From Comamonas terrae (GTDB lineage: Bacteria > Pseudomonadota > Gammaproteobacteria > Burkholderiales > Burkholderiaceae_C): 64,000 nt of DNA. The notes under the pieces were generated by a model. The model ran no database searches, had not been told where the DNA came from, and saw only the letters and a program-made list of their open reading frames with translations. Positions 27,035-36,692 of this stretch are shown piece by piece. Location: NCBI RefSeq assembly GCF_001544075.1, contig NZ_BCNT01000003.1:434001-498000 (forward strand), read 5' to 3'. Within the stretch, counting starts at the first letter, position 1. Every line of letters begins with the position of its first letter. The position numbers were made by a program, and so were the translations under genes.

Positions 27035-28600
27035 TTAAAAACGGAAGTGCAGCAGCAACTGCAGCACCACCAGGCCGATCACGAAGCCGATGCCGGCGCT
27101 CAGAATGGCCAGCAGCAGGCGGTTGGTGGTCTTTTGCTGCCGTAGCAGCTCCATGAGCAGGGCCTCATGCTGGCCCGCGCCCCGGTGGGCCAGGTACTGG
27201 TGGAGCACGCGCGGCATGTCGGGCAGGATTTTCGCGTAGCGCGGCGCCTGGGCCTTGAGCTCGCGCCACAGGCGCTGCGGCCCCATCTGCTCCAGCATCC
27301 ACTGCTCCAGAAAGGGCTTGGCCGTGCTCCACAGGTCGAGGTTGGGGTCGAGCTGGCGGCCCAGGCCCTCGATGTTGAGCAGCGTCTTCTGCAGCAGTAC
27401 CAGCTGGGGCTGGATCTCGACCTGGAAGCGGCGCGAGGTCTGGAACAGGCGCATCAGCACCATGCCCAGCGAGATCTCGGCCAGCGGACGGTCGAAATAG
27501 GGTTCGCACACGGCGCGGATGGCCGCCTCGAGCTCCTCCACGCGCGTGATGGCCGGCACCCAGCCGCTTTCCACATGCAGCTCGGCCACGCGCTTGTAGT
27601 CGCGGCGGAAGAAGGCCAGGAAGTTCTGCGCCAGGTATTCCTTGTCGAACTCGGTCAGCGTGCCGACGATGCCGAAGTCCAGCGAGATATAGCGGCCGAA
27701 GGTCTCGGGCTCCAGGCTGACCTGGATATTGCCCGGATGCATGTCGGCATGGAAGAAGCCGTCGCGGAACACCTGGGTGAAGAAGATGGTCACGCCGTCG
27801 CGCGCCAGTTTCGGGATGTCCACGCCGGCTTCGCGCAACCGCTCGACCTGGCTGATGGGCACGCCGTTCATGCGCTGCATCACCATCACGTCGGTATGGC
27901 AGTAGTCCCAGAAGATCTCGGGGATCAGCACCAGGTCCAGGCCTTCCATGTTGCGGCGCAGCTGCGCGGCATTCGAGGCTTCGCGGATCAGGTCCAGCTC
28001 GTCGTGCAGGTAGTTGTCGAATTCGGCCACCACCTGCCGGGGCTTGAGGCGCTTGCCGTCATGCGAGAGCTTCTCCACCCAGCCGGCCATCATGTGCATG
28101 AGGGCCAGGTCCTTGTCGATGACGCCCTTCATGCCGGGACGCAGCACCTTGACGGCCACGTCGCTTTCGCTGCCGTCCTTGTTGCGCACCACGGCAAAGT
28201 GCACCTGGGCGATCGAGGCGCTGGCCACGGGCTCGCGCTCGAAGCGCACGAAGATCTGGTCGAGCGGGCGCTTGAACGAGCGCTCTATGGTGTCCACCGC
28301 GATCTGCGGATCGAAGGGCGGCACGCGGTCCTGCAGCTTGGCCAGTTCCTCGGCCACGTCGGGCGGCATGAGATCGCTGCGCGTGGACAGCACCTGGCCG
28401 AACTTCACGAAGATCGGCCCCAGCTCCTCCAGGGCCTCGCGCAGGCGCACGCCGCGCGGCTTGTCGAGCTTGCGCCCCAGCGTGACGATGCCGCGCACGG
28501 TGCGCAGCCATGGGTGCTCGAAGCTGGAGAGCACCAGCTCGTCCAGTCCATAACGGAACACCACCCAGAGGATGGCCCATCCCCGCAGAAAGCGCGTCAT
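27035..28600 (-). CDS. ubiB: UbiB, ubiquinone biosynthesis ABC1-type kinase
   Basis: 521 residues of the ADCK/ABC1 atypical kinase family needed for ubiquinone synthesis. The invariant KxGQ segment [12 protein letters not shown] is at 63-74, HADMHPGNI (catalytic loop) near 290 and LDFGIVG (metal-binding Asp) near 310. Two hydrophobic helices at the extreme C-terminus (about 495-517) anchor it to the inner membrane. The ATG overlaps the ubiJ stop by four bases. Member of the ubiE-Tim44-ubiJ-ubiB block. Confidence 0.95.
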   Translation of the reverse strand: MTRFLRGWAILWVVFRYGLDELVLSSFEHPWLRTVRGIVTLGRKLDKPRGVRLREALEELGPIFVKFGQVLSTRSDLMPPDVAEELAKLQDRVPPFDPQIAVDTIERSFKRPLDQIFVRFEREPVASASIAQVHFAVVRNKDGSESDVAVKVLRPGMKGVIDKDLALMHMMAGWVEKLSHDGKRLKPRQVVAEFDNYLHDELDLIREASNAAQLRRNMEGLDLVLIPEIFWDYCHTDVMVMQRMNGVPISQVERLREAGVDIPKLARDGVTIFFTQVFRDGFFHADMHPGNIQVSLEPETFGRYISLDFGIVGTLTEFDKEYLAQNFLAFFRRDYKRVAELHVESGWVPAITRVEELEAAIRAVCEPYFDRPLAEISLGMVLMRLFQTSRRFQVEIQPQLVLLQKTLLNIEGLGRQLDPNLDLWSTAKPFLEQWMLEQMGPQRLWRELKAQAPRYAKILPDMPRVLHQYLAHRGAGQHEALLMELLRQQKTTNRLLLAILSAGIGFVIGLVVLQLLLHFRF

Positions 28601-29211
28601 GGCTGCGTGGCGTCAGGGCCGCCGGGCATGGCGGTCACGGGCGTCGTGGCGGCGCGCGCACCTGCCTCCTCGGCTTCGGCCTTCCTGCCGCCCATGCGCG
28701 CGCCCACGAACTGGCGCAAGGCCTGCGACGCGGTGCGCGCCACCTTGGCAATCGTGTGCGCGGGCACATCGCCGATCACGCGGGCCAGGTCCTCTTCCAC
28801 ATCCCACTGCACGTTGTCGACCAGCCAGTTGATCTCGGCCGCGAACTGCACGTCGCCCTGGATGCGGATCGCCGGCTTGTCGCCGCGCAGCGCGGTCTGG
28901 GCCAGGGAAAGCGGGGAAGTCTCGGTGACCTCCAGCAGCAGGTCGGGTTCGGCGCCCTCGGGCGCCACGTCGAACAGGCCGGCAGGCGTGACCAGCAGGG
29001 CCATCGAATACTGGCGCCACTGCACGCGGGCAATGCGGCCCTTCTGGCGCACGAGGCGCTCCATCGCCTCTTTCTCCTGCATCAGCACATGGTTGAGAAA
29101 CAGCACCAGGCGCTGGTGCATCTCGCTCACCAGCCATGCGGGAGCCTGAGGACCTGCCATCACGCGCTCCACGAGACCGTTGAGAAAAGAAAAAGGGGAC
29201 TGTGTTGCCAT
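28597..29211 (-). CDS. ubiJ: UbiJ, SCP2-domain ubiquinone accessory factor
   Basis: 204 residues. The SCP2-like lipid-binding fold occupies roughly 20-130, including a region [21 protein letters not shown] typical of UbiJ; the C-terminal helix (about 135-170) precedes a disordered Ala/Gly tail. UbiJ scaffolds the ubiquinone hydroxylase complex with UbiK. It lies between the Tim44-like gene and ubiB, and overlaps ubiB (ATGA). Confidence 0.88.
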   Translation of the reverse strand: MATQSPFSFLNGLVERVMAGPQAPAWLVSEMHQRLVLFLNHVLMQEKEAMERLVRQKGRIARVQWRQYSMALLVTPAGLFDVAPEGAEPDLLLEVTETSPLSLAQTALRGDKPAIRIQGDVQFAAEINWLVDNVQWDVEEDLARVIGDVPAHTIAKVARTASQALRQFVGARMGGRKAEAEEAGARAATTPVTAMPGGPDATQP

Positions 29212-29347
29212 AGTCCCCGATTATTCATGAAATTAATCCCCCCCTGCGGCGCTGTGCACCTTCCCTGCGCGGGGATGACGCCTTCACCGCAGGGCGGCCC
29301 TTGCGCAGCACCCCTGTGTGGAGCATGCCTGCGCAAGGATGCGTGCT

Positions 29348-30343
29348 TCATTGCAGTGCCTGGACGCCGGCCACCAGCCAGCCGCTGGAGCCATTCTTGG
29401 GCTTGGTCATGTTCCAGACCTCGCGGAAGGGGCTGGGACCGACCGAGGCCTCCTCGCGGATCATGCCGGAGAACTCCACGCTGGCCATGTAGTCCTGGCC
29501 CAAGTCCTCGATGCCCAGCAGCTGGGCGTCGATCATGACCACGTCGGTCTGGTTGGGCTGGCCGCCGCGCTGGGTTTCGCGCTCGGACAGCTGGCCGCGG
29601 ATCTCGGCCAGCATCTCGTCGGTCATCATGGAGCGCAGCGTGGCGATGTCCGAACGGTCCCAGGCCGACTGCAGCGTGACGAAATTGCGCTTGGCCGCGG
29701 TCAGGAAGCCGTCGGTGTCGAAGCCCTCGGGTATGCCCCAGCTCTGCGAGCCTGCAAGCGCCGAGCCGATCATGGAGCCGCCGGCAGCCGCGGCAGCGCC
29801 GGGCAGGTGGTTCTGCTCCCAGGGCCGGGCCGAGGCATCGTTGCCGACCTTCTCGGGGTTGTACTGGCGGACCGGCGCCTGCGCCTCATGGGGTGCACCG
29901 CCCAGATTGCCAGCCCCCTGGAATGCGAACGGGCCGGGCTGGGCCGCCGCACCGCGGCGCGAGCGCATGACCATGCCGATCACGGCCATGATGACCATGG
30001 CCAGCAGGGCGATCAGCAGGATGTTGCCGAAGGCCGCGCCCAGGCCCAGCGAATGGGCCAGCCAGGCCAGGCCCAGGCCGGCGGCCAGGCCGCCGAGCAT
30101 GGCGCCCCAGGGCTTCTTGGGCTGGGCCGCGGGTGCCGGAGCCGGCGTGGCAGCGCGGTTGGGCTGCGCGGCATTCTGCTGCGGAGCCTGAGGACTCTGG
30201 GTGGGGGCACGAGAAGCTTCACGCTGCGTCACATTGCTCGACTGCTTGCCAAACGACGAGCCGCCGCCCATGCGCTTGGCATCCGCCTGCCCATGCGCCA
30301 CGACCAGCATGGCCACCAAGACGATTGACCACAGTTTTCTCAT
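29348..30343 (-). CDS. Tim44-like domain protein
   Basis: 331 residues. A Sec-type signal (1-22, ending QADA) is followed by a Gln/Pro/Ala-rich linker, two close hydrophobic segments near 80-95 and 105-125, and a C-terminal Tim44-like domain (about 205-331) with FLTAAKRNFVTLQSAWDRSD and the terminal WLVAGVQALQ. Bacterial Tim44-like proteins of this type are membrane-anchored and of unknown role. Location between ubiE and ubiJ is conserved in the order Burkholderiales. Confidence 0.87.
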   Translation of the reverse strand: MRKLWSIVLVAMLVVAHGQADAKRMGGGSSFGKQSSNVTQREASRAPTQSPQAPQQNAAQPNRAATPAPAPAAQPKKPWGAMLGGLAAGLGLAWLAHSLGLGAAFGNILLIALLAMVIMAVIGMVMRSRRGAAAQPGPFAFQGAGNLGGAPHEAQAPVRQYNPEKVGNDASARPWEQNHLPGAAAAAGGSMIGSALAGSQSWGIPEGFDTDGFLTAAKRNFVTLQSAWDRSDIATLRSMMTDEMLAEIRGQLSERETQRGGQPNQTDVVMIDAQLLGIEDLGQDYMASVEFSGMIREEASVGPSPFREVWNMTKPKNGSSGWLVAGVQALQ

Positions 30344-30397
30344 GCCATCTCCCTTCTTATCAAAAAACGTAGCTACAAATCCGCGCAGACCGCGCGC

Positions 30398-31129
30398 TCA
30401 GCATTTGATTCCCACATGCAAGGCACAGACGCCTCCCGTCATGTTGTGATAGTCCACATGGCCGAAGCCGCATTGCTGCATCAGGGCCTTGAGCTCCTGC
30501 TGGCCCGGGTGCATACGGATGGACTCGGCCAGATAGCGATAGCTTTCCGAGTCGCCGGCGATGAGCTTGCCCATGGCCGGCAGAATCTTGAACGAATACC
30601 AGTCGTAGGCCTTTTCCAGAGGCTTGGCCACCTTGGAGAACTCGAGCACCAGCAGCTTGCCGCCAGGGCGCAGCACGCGGTTCATCTCCTTGAGCGCCAC
30701 ATCCTTGTGCGTCATGTTGCGCAGGCCGAAGGCCACGCTGACCAGATCGAAATAGTTGTCCTCGAACGGCAGCTTCTCCGCATCGCACACCAGCGTGGGC
30801 AGGATCACGCCCTTGTCGGTCAGGCGGTCGCGCCCCACACGCAGCATGGCTTCGTTGATGTCGGTATGCACCACCTGGCCCGAAGCGCCCACCTTCCTGG
30901 AAAATGCCAGCGCCAGGTCGCCCGTGCCGCCCGCGATGTCCAGGGCCTTGTCGCCTTCCTTGAGATTGGCCACCATCACGGTGTAGGCCTTCCAGGCGCG
31001 GTGCAGGCCGCCCGACATCACGTCGTTCATGATGTCGTACTTGGAGGCGACGGAGTCGAACACGCCGCGCACGCGGCCGGCCTTTTCGCTTTCATCGACC
31101 GACTGGAAACCGAAATGTGTGGTGCTCAT
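30398..31129 (-). CDS. ubiE: UbiE, demethylmenaquinone/ubiquinone C-methyltransferase
   Basis: SAM-dependent methyltransferase, 243 residues. The N-terminal [21 protein letters not shown] and [19 protein letters not shown] segments are UbiE signatures; the SAM motif is [11 protein letters not shown] and the C-terminal motif [14 protein letters not shown]. Methylates the benzoquinone ring in ubiquinone synthesis. The leader holds a compact structured element at 31151-31202 and no clear Shine-Dalgarno. Confidence 0.96.
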   Translation of the reverse strand: MSTTHFGFQSVDESEKAGRVRGVFDSVASKYDIMNDVMSGGLHRAWKAYTVMVANLKEGDKALDIAGGTGDLALAFSRKVGASGQVVHTDINEAMLRVGRDRLTDKGVILPTLVCDAEKLPFEDNYFDLVSVAFGLRNMTHKDVALKEMNRVLRPGGKLLVLEFSKVAKPLEKAYDWYSFKILPAMGKLIAGDSESYRYLAESIRMHPGQQELKALMQQCGFGHVDYHNMTGGVCALHVGIKC

Positions 31130-31150
31130 AACAATGAATGCTAAGCAGGC

Positions 31151-31202
31151 AGTGCTGTTGCGTACAGCGACAACCCCGTATGGCTACGGGCTTTGCAGCA
31201 CT
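31151..31202 (-). promoter_or_regulatory. Structured ubiE leader (three-way junction)
   Basis: Outer stem AGTGCTG/CAGCACT (31151-31157, 31196-31202) encloses hairpin TTGCG-TACAG-CGACAA with one bulge, and hairpin CCCGTA-TGGC-TACGGG. A competing pair AACCCC (31172-31177) / GGGGTT (31204-31209) could replace the outer stem. It ends 22 bases before the ubiE ATG, so it may control translation or be a mere structural leader. No known riboswitch class recognised. Confidence 0.4.
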
Positions 31203-31243
31203 AGGGGTTTAGATGGAATCGTCCTGCGACGCTTGAAGAGCAA

Positions 31244-31267
31244 GCGCCGAAAGCTACTTTTAATATA
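31244..31267 (-). repeat. Dispersed intergenic repeat, copy
   Basis: Minus strand: CTATATTAAAAGTAGCTTTC then GGCGC, upstream of the structured ubiE leader. The TATATTAAAA part may also serve as a promoter -10 region. Confidence 0.4.
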
Positions 31268-31324
31268 GCATCAGCCTCAATAACCCTGCGTGCTGCGCAG
31301 CACCGGTGTGGCGCGTGGCGCACG

Positions 31325-31348
31325 CAAAAGCCGGGGCCCGGGCTTTTG
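31325..31348 (-). terminator. Intrinsic terminator after DUF971 gene
   Basis: CAAAAGCC (31325-31332) and GGCTTTTG (31341-31348) form an 8-bp stem with a GC loop; on the minus strand the right arm ends GGCTTTTG. It lies 13 bp past the stop and closes the oxidase-HIT-DUF971 group. Confidence 0.7.
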
Positions 31349-31360
31349 GCGGCGTCCGGA

Positions 31361-31777
31361 TCAATGCACGCTGCAGCCGTGGCCGCCACCCTTCTGGGGC
31401 ATGGGTGCATCCCGGTCCAGGCCGGCCTCCGCAAGCCGCTGCAGGTATTGCTGCCACAGCGCATCCTGCTGGCTGCCCAGCTGGTACAGGTATTCCCAGG
31501 TATAGAGGCCGCTTTCATGGCCGTCGCTGAAGAACGGCTTGATCGCGTAGTTGCCCACGGGCTCGATGGTGGTGATGCCCACGTCGCGCTTGCCCGTCTG
31601 CAGCACTTCCTGGCCCGGGCCATGCCCCTGCACTTCGGCCGAGGGCGAATAGACGCGCAGCAGCTCGAAAGGAATGCGGAAGGTCTTGCCGTCCGAATAG
31701 GACACTTCCAGCACGCGCGAGGCGCCGTGCACGGTCAATGCCTCGGGCGTGGGGGTATCGGCTTGCAGTCCCGCCAT
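31361..31777 (-). CDS. DUF971 family protein (GBBH-like)
   Basis: 138 residues from the ATG at 31777, selected because AAGGAGAT sits 5-12 bases upstream; an ATG 15 bases earlier lacks such a site. The DUF971 core ALTVHGASRVLEVSYSDGKTFRIP and IEPVGNYAIKPFFSDGHESGLYTWEYL is clear. This domain is the N-terminal part of gamma-butyrobetaine hydroxylase and occurs alone near Fe-S and ubiquinone genes. The C-terminus ends HGCSVH with a Gly/His/Cys-rich tail. Precise function unknown. Confidence 0.9.
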   Translation of the reverse strand: MAGLQADTPTPEALTVHGASRVLEVSYSDGKTFRIPFELLRVYSPSAEVQGHGPGQEVLQTGKRDVGITTIEPVGNYAIKPFFSDGHESGLYTWEYLYQLGSQQDALWQQYLQRLAEAGLDRDAPMPQKGGGHGCSVH

Positions 31778-31852
31778 GGGTATCTCCTTCAATAGATCGG
31801 ACGGCGGCCCGTATCCGCAGGGTCCGCCGTCTTTGTTTGCCGCGCCGGCCGC

Positions 31853-32293
31853 TCAGGCAGCCCAGGCGTCCAGCGCCCGTTCCAGCGCAGCGTCCACCCG
31901 GGGCAGCAGCTGGGCGACCTGCGCCTCGCGGGCCCCATCGCGCTCGCGCTGGGCTGGCGCCCAGACGGCACCCGGGAAATGGCTGTCCCAGTCGTAGCGC
32001 GCAATCACATGCCAGTGCAGGTGGGCCACCATGTTGCCAAGGGCCGCCAGATTGATCTTGGTGGGCGCCAGCTGCTCGCGCAGCACGCGCTCCACCAGCG
32101 CCACGGCGTCCATGCACAGCGCGCGGTCGGCGGCGGACAGGTCCGAAAACTCGGCCACATGGTCGTTCCAGACCACGCGGTAAAAGCCCGGGAAGCCGGC
32201 CTCGGCAGCGCGGATGACGCGCAGCCTGTCGCCGCGCCAGATCAGCGTGCCGCCATCGGCGGCGCACAGGGGGCAGTTGTCTTGCCGGCGCAT
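31853..32293 (-). CDS. HIT family hydrolase
   Basis: 146 residues. The histidine triad NMVAHLHWHVIARY has His91, His93 and His95, the His-x-His-x-His active site of nucleotidyl hydrolases. CPLC at residues 7-10 may bind zinc with other ligands, as in some HIT proteins. Substrate not defined. It follows the FAD oxidase by 7 bp and precedes the DUF971 gene, forming a conserved neighbourhood. Confidence 0.9.
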   Translation of the reverse strand: MRRQDNCPLCAADGGTLIWRGDRLRVIRAAEAGFPGFYRVVWNDHVAEFSDLSAADRALCMDAVALVERVLREQLAPTKINLAALGNMVAHLHWHVIARYDWDSHFPGAVWAPAQRERDGAREAQVAQLLPRVDAALERALDAWAA

Positions 32294-32300
32294 GGCGACC

Positions 32301-35300
32301 TCAGACCAGCACGCGCTCGATGCCGCCCTGGTTGGCGCGCTGCACATACTCGGCCATCCAGTTCTCGCCGAGGATGTCGCGCGCCATCTCGACCACGATG
32401 TAGTCGGCTTCGAGCAGGCCGTTCTGCAGGTCGTTGCCGTAGCGCGAGAGGCCTTGCAGGCAGCTGGGGCAGCTGGTCAGGATCTTGACGTTGTCCTTCT
32501 CGCCCACCTTGCCGGATTCGCGCAGCACCGCTTCGCTCTTGCGGATCTCCTCGGTCTTGCGGAAACGGATTTGCGTGGAAATGTCGGGGCGCGTCACGCC
32601 CAGCGTGCCCGATTCGCCGCAGCAGCGTTCGCTCTTGAGCACGTCGTCGCCCATGAGCGCCTTGACGGTCTTCATGGGGTCCTGCGTCTTCATGGGCGTA
32701 TGGCAGGGGTCGTGGTACAGGTAGGCACCCTTGTTCTGCAGCGTGATGCCCTTTTCGAGCAGGTATTCATGGATGTCGATGATGCGGCAGCCCGGGAAGA
32801 TCTTGTCGAACTCGTAGCCCTGCAGCTGGTCGTAGCAGGTGCCGCAGCTCACCACCACCGTCTTGATGTCCAGGTAGTTGAGCGTATTGGCCACGCGGTG
32901 GAACAGCACGCGGTTGTCCGTGATCATCTTCTCGGCCTTGTCGAACTGGCCGCTGCCGCGCTGCGGATAACCGCAGCACAGGTAGCCGGGCGGCAGCACG
33001 GTCTGCACGCCCGCATGCCAGAGCATGGCCTGCGTGGCCAGGCCCACCTGGCTGAACAGGCGCTCCGAGCCGCAACCGGGGAAATAGAACACGGCCTCGG
33101 TATCGGCGCTGGTGCTCTGCGGATTGCGGATGATGGGCACGTAATCCTTGTCCTCGATATCCAGCAGGGCGCGCGCCGTCTTGGTCGGCAGTCCGCCGGG
33201 CAGCTTCTTGTTGACGAAGTGGATCACCTGCTCCTTGATCGGCGCCGTTCCTACCGAGGCGGGCGGATGGGCCGTCTGCTTCCTGGCCACGGCGCCCAGC
33301 ACGTCGGCGGCCAGGCGCTGGGCCTTGAAGCCCACGCCGACCATGGCCGAGCGCATGAGCTTGATGGTGTCCGGGTTCGTCGCGTTGAGCATGGCCATGG
33401 CCAGCTTGTTGCCGGGGCGGAAGCTCTTCTTGTCCATCTTGCGCAGCAGGTTGCGCATGTTCATGGTCACGTCGCCGAAGTCGATCTTGACCGGGCAGGG
33501 GTTGAAGCACTTGTGGCAGACCGTGCAGTGGTCGGCCACGTCCTCGAACTCCTGCCAGTGCTTGAGCGAGACGCCGCGGCGCGTCTGTTCTTCGTAGAGA
33601 AAGGCCTCCACCAGCAGCGAGGTGGCCAGGATCTTGTTGCGCGGGCTGTACAGCAGGTTGGCGCGCGGCACATGGGTGGCGCACACGGGCTTGCACTTGC
33701 CGCAGCGCAGGCAGTCCTTGACGCTGTTGGCAATCGCGCCGATGTCCGACTGCTGCATGATGATGGACTCGTAGCCCATCAGCCCGAAGCTGGGCGTGTA
33801 CGCATTGGTCAGGTCGGCATACATCAGCGACTCGCGCGGCGAGCGGCCGTCATGGCTCTGGTGGGCCGAGGCGTCCCATTCCTCGTTGCGGATCAGCTTG
33901 CCCTTGTTGAAGCGGCCTTCGGGGTCCACGCGCTTCTTGTATTCGGCAAATGGCGCCAGTTCGGCATCCGACAGGAATTCCAGCTTGGTGATGCCGATGC
34001 CGTGCTCGCCCGAGATCACGCCGTCCAGGCTTCGCGCCAGCTCCATGATGCGCGCCACGGCTTCGTGCGCGGTCTGCAGCATCTCGTAGTCGTCGCTGTT
34101 GACGGGGATGTTGGTGTGCACGTTGCCGTCGCCGGCGTGCATGTGCAGCGCCACCCAGACGCGGCCCTTGAGCACCTTCTGGTGGATGCCGTTGAGGGCT
34201 TCGCGCAGCGGCTGGAAGGCCGCGCCGGCGAAGATCTTGGACAGCGGCTCCTTGAGCTGGGTCTTCCAACTTGCGCGCAGCGTATGGTCCTGCAGCTGCG
34301 GGAACAACGTGGCCACGCCATCCAGCCAGCCCTGCCACAGCGCGCGCACATCGCCCACCAGGGCCAGCGCCTGCTGCACGCGGTCCTCGAGCAGCTCGGC
34401 CGAGGGAATGTCGCCCGCGTCGTCCTGCTTGCCCAGTGGCAGATCGCCATGCCGGAAGAAACGCGCCAGCTCGTCGCAGAGCCTGAGCTTGTTGCGCAGG
34501 GAGAGCTCGATGTTGATGCGCTCGATGCCGTCGGTGTACTCGGCCATGCGCGGCAGAGGGATCACCACGTCCTCGTTGATCTTGAAGGCGTTGGTGTGGC
34601 GGCTGATGGCGGCCGTGCGCTTGCGGTCCAGCCAGAACTTCTTGCGTGCCTCGGCGCTCACGGCCGTGAAGCCCTCGCCGTTGCGCGAGTTGGCGATGCG
34701 CACCACCTCGGCGGCCACGCGCGCCACCTCGTCGGCGTTGTCGCCGGCGATGTCGCCCAGCAGCACCATCTTGGGCAGATGGCCGTTGCCCTTCTTGCTC
34801 TTGGTCGCGTAGCCCACGGCCTTGAGGTAGCGGTCGTCCAGGTGTTCGAGGCCGGCCAGCAGCACGCCCGAGCGCTTTTGCTCGGCGAACATGTAGTCCT
34901 TGATCTCGACGATGGAGGGCACGGCATCCTTGGCATTGCCGAAGAACTCCATGCAGACCGTGCGCGTGTGCTCCGGCATGCGGTGCACCACCCAGCGCGC
35001 GCTGGTGATCAGGCCGTCCGTGCCTTCCTTCTGCACGCCGGGCAGGCCCGAGAGGAACTTGTCCGTCACGTCCTTGCCCAGGCCTTCCTTGCGGAACTTG
35101 TGGCCGGGAATGTCCAGGCGTTCGGTGCGGATCGGCGTCTTGCCGTCGGCCTCGAAGTACTGCAGCTCGAAGCTGGCCATCTCGGCATCGTGGATCTTGC
35201 CCAGGTTGTGGTCCAGGCGCGTGACTTCCAGCCACTGCGCATCGGGCGTCACCATGCGCCAGGACACCAGGTTGTCCAGCGCCGTGCCCCACAGCACGGC

Positions 35301-36215
35301 TTTCTTGCCGCCCGCGTTCATGGCGATGTTGCCGCCGATGCACGAGGCCTCGATCGAGGTCGGATCCACGGCGAACACATAGCCGGCGCGCTCGGCCGCA
35401 TCGGCCACGCGCTGGGTCACCACGCCCGCTTCGGAATAGATGGTCGGCACCTCGTGGTCGACGCCGGGAATGCGGCGCATCTCGACCTCGGTCAGCTTTT
35501 CCAGCTTCTCGGTGTTGATGACCACGCTGCGCCAGGTCAGCGGAATGGCGCCGCCGGTATAGCCCGTACCGCCTCCGCGCGGGATGATGGTCAGGCCCAG
35601 TTCGATGCAGCCCTTGACCAGGCCCGCCATCTCGGCTTCCGTATCGGGGGTGAGCACCACGAACGGGTATTCGACGCGCCAGTCGGTCGCGTCGGTCACA
35701 TGGGCCACGCGCGAGAGACCGTCGAACTTGATGTTGTCCTTGGCCGTGAAGCGACCCAGGGTTTTCTGCACGCGGCGACGCAGCTGCTCGGCCTCGACGA
35801 AGGTGGCGTTGAACTCGTGCACGGCGCGGCGCGCGGCCTCGACGAGCTGGCCCACCAGCGTATCGCGCAGCGCATCGGCATCGGGCTCGCGGCGCTTGTC
35901 GATCTCCGACAGACGGTGCTCCAGCGCCTCCACCAGCGACTTGCGGCGGCCGGGGTTGTGCAGCAGGTCATCCTGCAGATAGGGATTGCGCTGCACGACC
36001 CAGATGTCCCCGAGCACCTCGTACAGCATGCGCGCGGACCGCCCCGTGCGACGCTCCTGGCGCAGCTGGTTGAGCACATCCCACATGGATGAGCCCAGCA
36101 GGCGTATCACAATCTCGCGGTCGGAAAACGAGGTGTAGTTATAGGGAATCTCGCGCAGTCGTGCGGGTTCGGCTGCCTGCGCCTGCAAGGCGGCCAACGC
36201 AATCGGTACATTCAT
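32301..36215 (-). CDS. Fused FAD-linked oxidase / Fe-S / CCG protein (GlcD-GlcF-like, DUF3683)
   Basis: 1,304 residues, a four-part fusion. Residues 1-180 match the DUF3683 region; an FAD_binding_4 domain follows with [13 protein letters not shown] near 210-222. The FAD-oxidase C domain holds [12 protein letters not shown] near 690 and [10 protein letters not shown]. The [4Fe-4S] motifs [11 protein letters not shown] (near 833) and [12 protein letters not shown] (near 895) come next, then two CCG domains (CCGYP near 1077, CCGESG near 1196). This joins what are separate GlcD and GlcF subunits of glycolate or D-lactate dehydrogenase. Oxidation of a 2-hydroxy acid with quinone reduction is inferred. 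No signal peptide. Confidence 0.9.
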   Translation of the reverse strand: MNVPIALAALQAQAAEPARLREIPYNYTSFSDREIVIRLLGSSMWDVLNQLRQERRTGRSARMLYEVLGDIWVVQRNPYLQDDLLHNPGRRKSLVEALEHRLSEIDKRREPDADALRDTLVGQLVEAARRAVHEFNATFVEAEQLRRRVQKTLGRFTAKDNIKFDGLSRVAHVTDATDWRVEYPFVVLTPDTEAEMAGLVKGCIELGLTIIPRGGGTGYTGGAIPLTWRSVVINTEKLEKLTEVEMRRIPGVDHEVPTIYSEAGVVTQRVADAAERAGYVFAVDPTSIEASCIGGNIAMNAGGKKAVLWGTALDNLVSWRMVTPDAQWLEVTRLDHNLGKIHDAEMASFELQYFEADGKTPIRTERLDIPGHKFRKEGLGKDVTDKFLSGLPGVQKEGTDGLITSARWVVHRMPEHTRTVCMEFFGNAKDAVPSIVEIKDYMFAEQKRSGVLLAGLEHLDDRYLKAVGYATKSKKGNGHLPKMVLLGDIAGDNADEVARVAAEVVRIANSRNGEGFTAVSAEARKKFWLDRKRTAAISRHTNAFKINEDVVIPLPRMAEYTDGIERINIELSLRNKLRLCDELARFFRHGDLPLGKQDDAGDIPSAELLEDRVQQALALVGDVRALWQGWLDGVATLFPQLQDHTLRASWKTQLKEPLSKIFAGAAFQPLREALNGIHQKVLKGRVWVALHMHAGDGNVHTNIPVNSDDYEMLQTAHEAVARIMELARSLDGVISGEHGIGITKLEFLSDAELAPFAEYKKRVDPEGRFNKGKLIRNEEWDASAHQSHDGRSPRESLMYADLTNAYTPSFGLMGYESIIMQQSDIGAIANSVKDCLRCGKCKPVCATHVPRANLLYSPRNKILATSLLVEAFLYEEQTRRGVSLKHWQEFEDVADHCTVCHKCFNPCPVKIDFGDVTMNMRNLLRKMDKKSFRPGNKLAMAMLNATNPDTIKLMRSAMVGVGFKAQRLAADVLGAVARKQTAHPPASVGTAPIKEQVIHFVNKKLPGGLPTKTARALLDIEDKDYVPIIRNPQSTSADTEAVFYFPGCGSERLFSQVGLATQAMLWHAGVQTVLPPGYLCCGYPQRGSGQFDKAEKMITDNRVLFHRVANTLNYLDIKTVVVSCGTCYDQLQGYEFDKIFPGCRIIDIHEYLLEKGITLQNKGAYLYHDPCHTPMKTQDPMKTVKALMGDDVLKSERCCGESGTLGVTRPDISTQIRFRKTEEIRKSEAVLRESGKVGEKDNVKILTSCPSCLQGLSRYGNDLQNGLLEADYIVVEMARDILGENWMAEYVQRANQGGIERVLV

Positions 36216-36486
36216 GGGGTAGACCGTATCGGGCGCCCGGTGGCGCCCCGAAGCCAGTGGGACGACGATTTTAAGCGAGGCGGCCCGATCCCGCCGGGCA
36301 GTACGCCCATAGCCTCAGAAGCCTGCGTCCCTGCGCCTGCCGGCCTTTCGCGCCGGGCCCGCGGGCTTCGCGCATGCTTTTTGCCCCACCATCCTGTCAT
36401 CCGGCTGTCCACCAAAGAGGCTCGCATGCCTGCATCGGTACAAACAACCATTTGCGAATCAAAAGCAACAAAAACCGAAAGACCGT

Positions 36487-36503
36487 CATTTCGAAACGAA
36501 ATG
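36487..36503. promoter_or_regulatory. Perfect 17-bp dyad in ugp leader
   Basis: CATTTCG AAA CGAAATG, a 7-bp inverted repeat with a 3-base centre. It sits 9 bases before the -10-like TAGAAT (36513-36518), overlapping the expected -35 region, so a repressor or activator could bind there. Confidence 0.45.
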
Positions 36504-36541
36504 GTATTGACCTAGAATGGCGCAGCTTCGCGCGTCACCTT

Positions 36542-36559
36542 TTGTCACCCCTTTGTCAT
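36542..36559 (+). promoter_or_regulatory. Pho-box-like direct repeat upstream of ugpB
   Basis: TTGTCAC-CCCT-TTGTCAT: two 7-mers separated by 4 bases, an 11-bp period like the PhoB box (CTGTCAT-n4-CTGTCAY). Each half differs from consensus by one or two bases. It lies about 135-150 bp before the ugpB ATG. In E. coli ugp is a Pho-regulon operon, which supports the reading. Confidence 0.5.
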
Positions 36560-36615
36560 GTGACAAGGAAATGTGCGGGTTCGGCCCGTGGTGGAACACG
36601 AAGCTGGTGCAAACA

Positions 36616-36633
36616 ATGACATGCATATGTCAT
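36616..36633. promoter_or_regulatory. Second dyad in ugp leader
   Basis: ATGACAT GCAT ATGTCAT, 7-bp arms with a 4-base centre, 60 bp before the ugpB ATG. The TGACA/TGTCA halves echo the Pho-box half-sites, so this could be an inverted site for the same or another regulator. Confidence 0.35.
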
Positions 36634-36692
36634 ACGCAAGACCTAATGTGCAGCGTCGCATATTTCGTCACCAAAACGTTAGAGGAGCTTTC

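Larger units (their letters stand above)
36216..36692. other. Divergent promoter region, oxidase and ugp operon
   Basis: 477 bp without a credible gene, and AT-richer than its surroundings from 36420 on. It holds several dyads (36487-36503, 36616-36633), a Pho-box-like pair (36542-36559) and a candidate -10 TAGAAT at 36513. The left part (36216-36370) is GC-rich and featureless. Confidence 0.7.

Noticed and set aside
31151-31202. Possible tRNA or known riboswitch in the ubiE leader
   Set aside because: No anticodon arm, T-arm or CCA, and no match in memory to a riboswitch consensus; kept only as a structured leader.
32214-36092. A nearly 4-kb open frame on the strand opposite the FAD oxidase fusion
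   Set aside because: It is the shadow of a GC-rich gene: composition is His/Gln/Leu/Val-heavy without any domain, and the minus-strand frame has clear Fe-S, FAD and CCG motifs.
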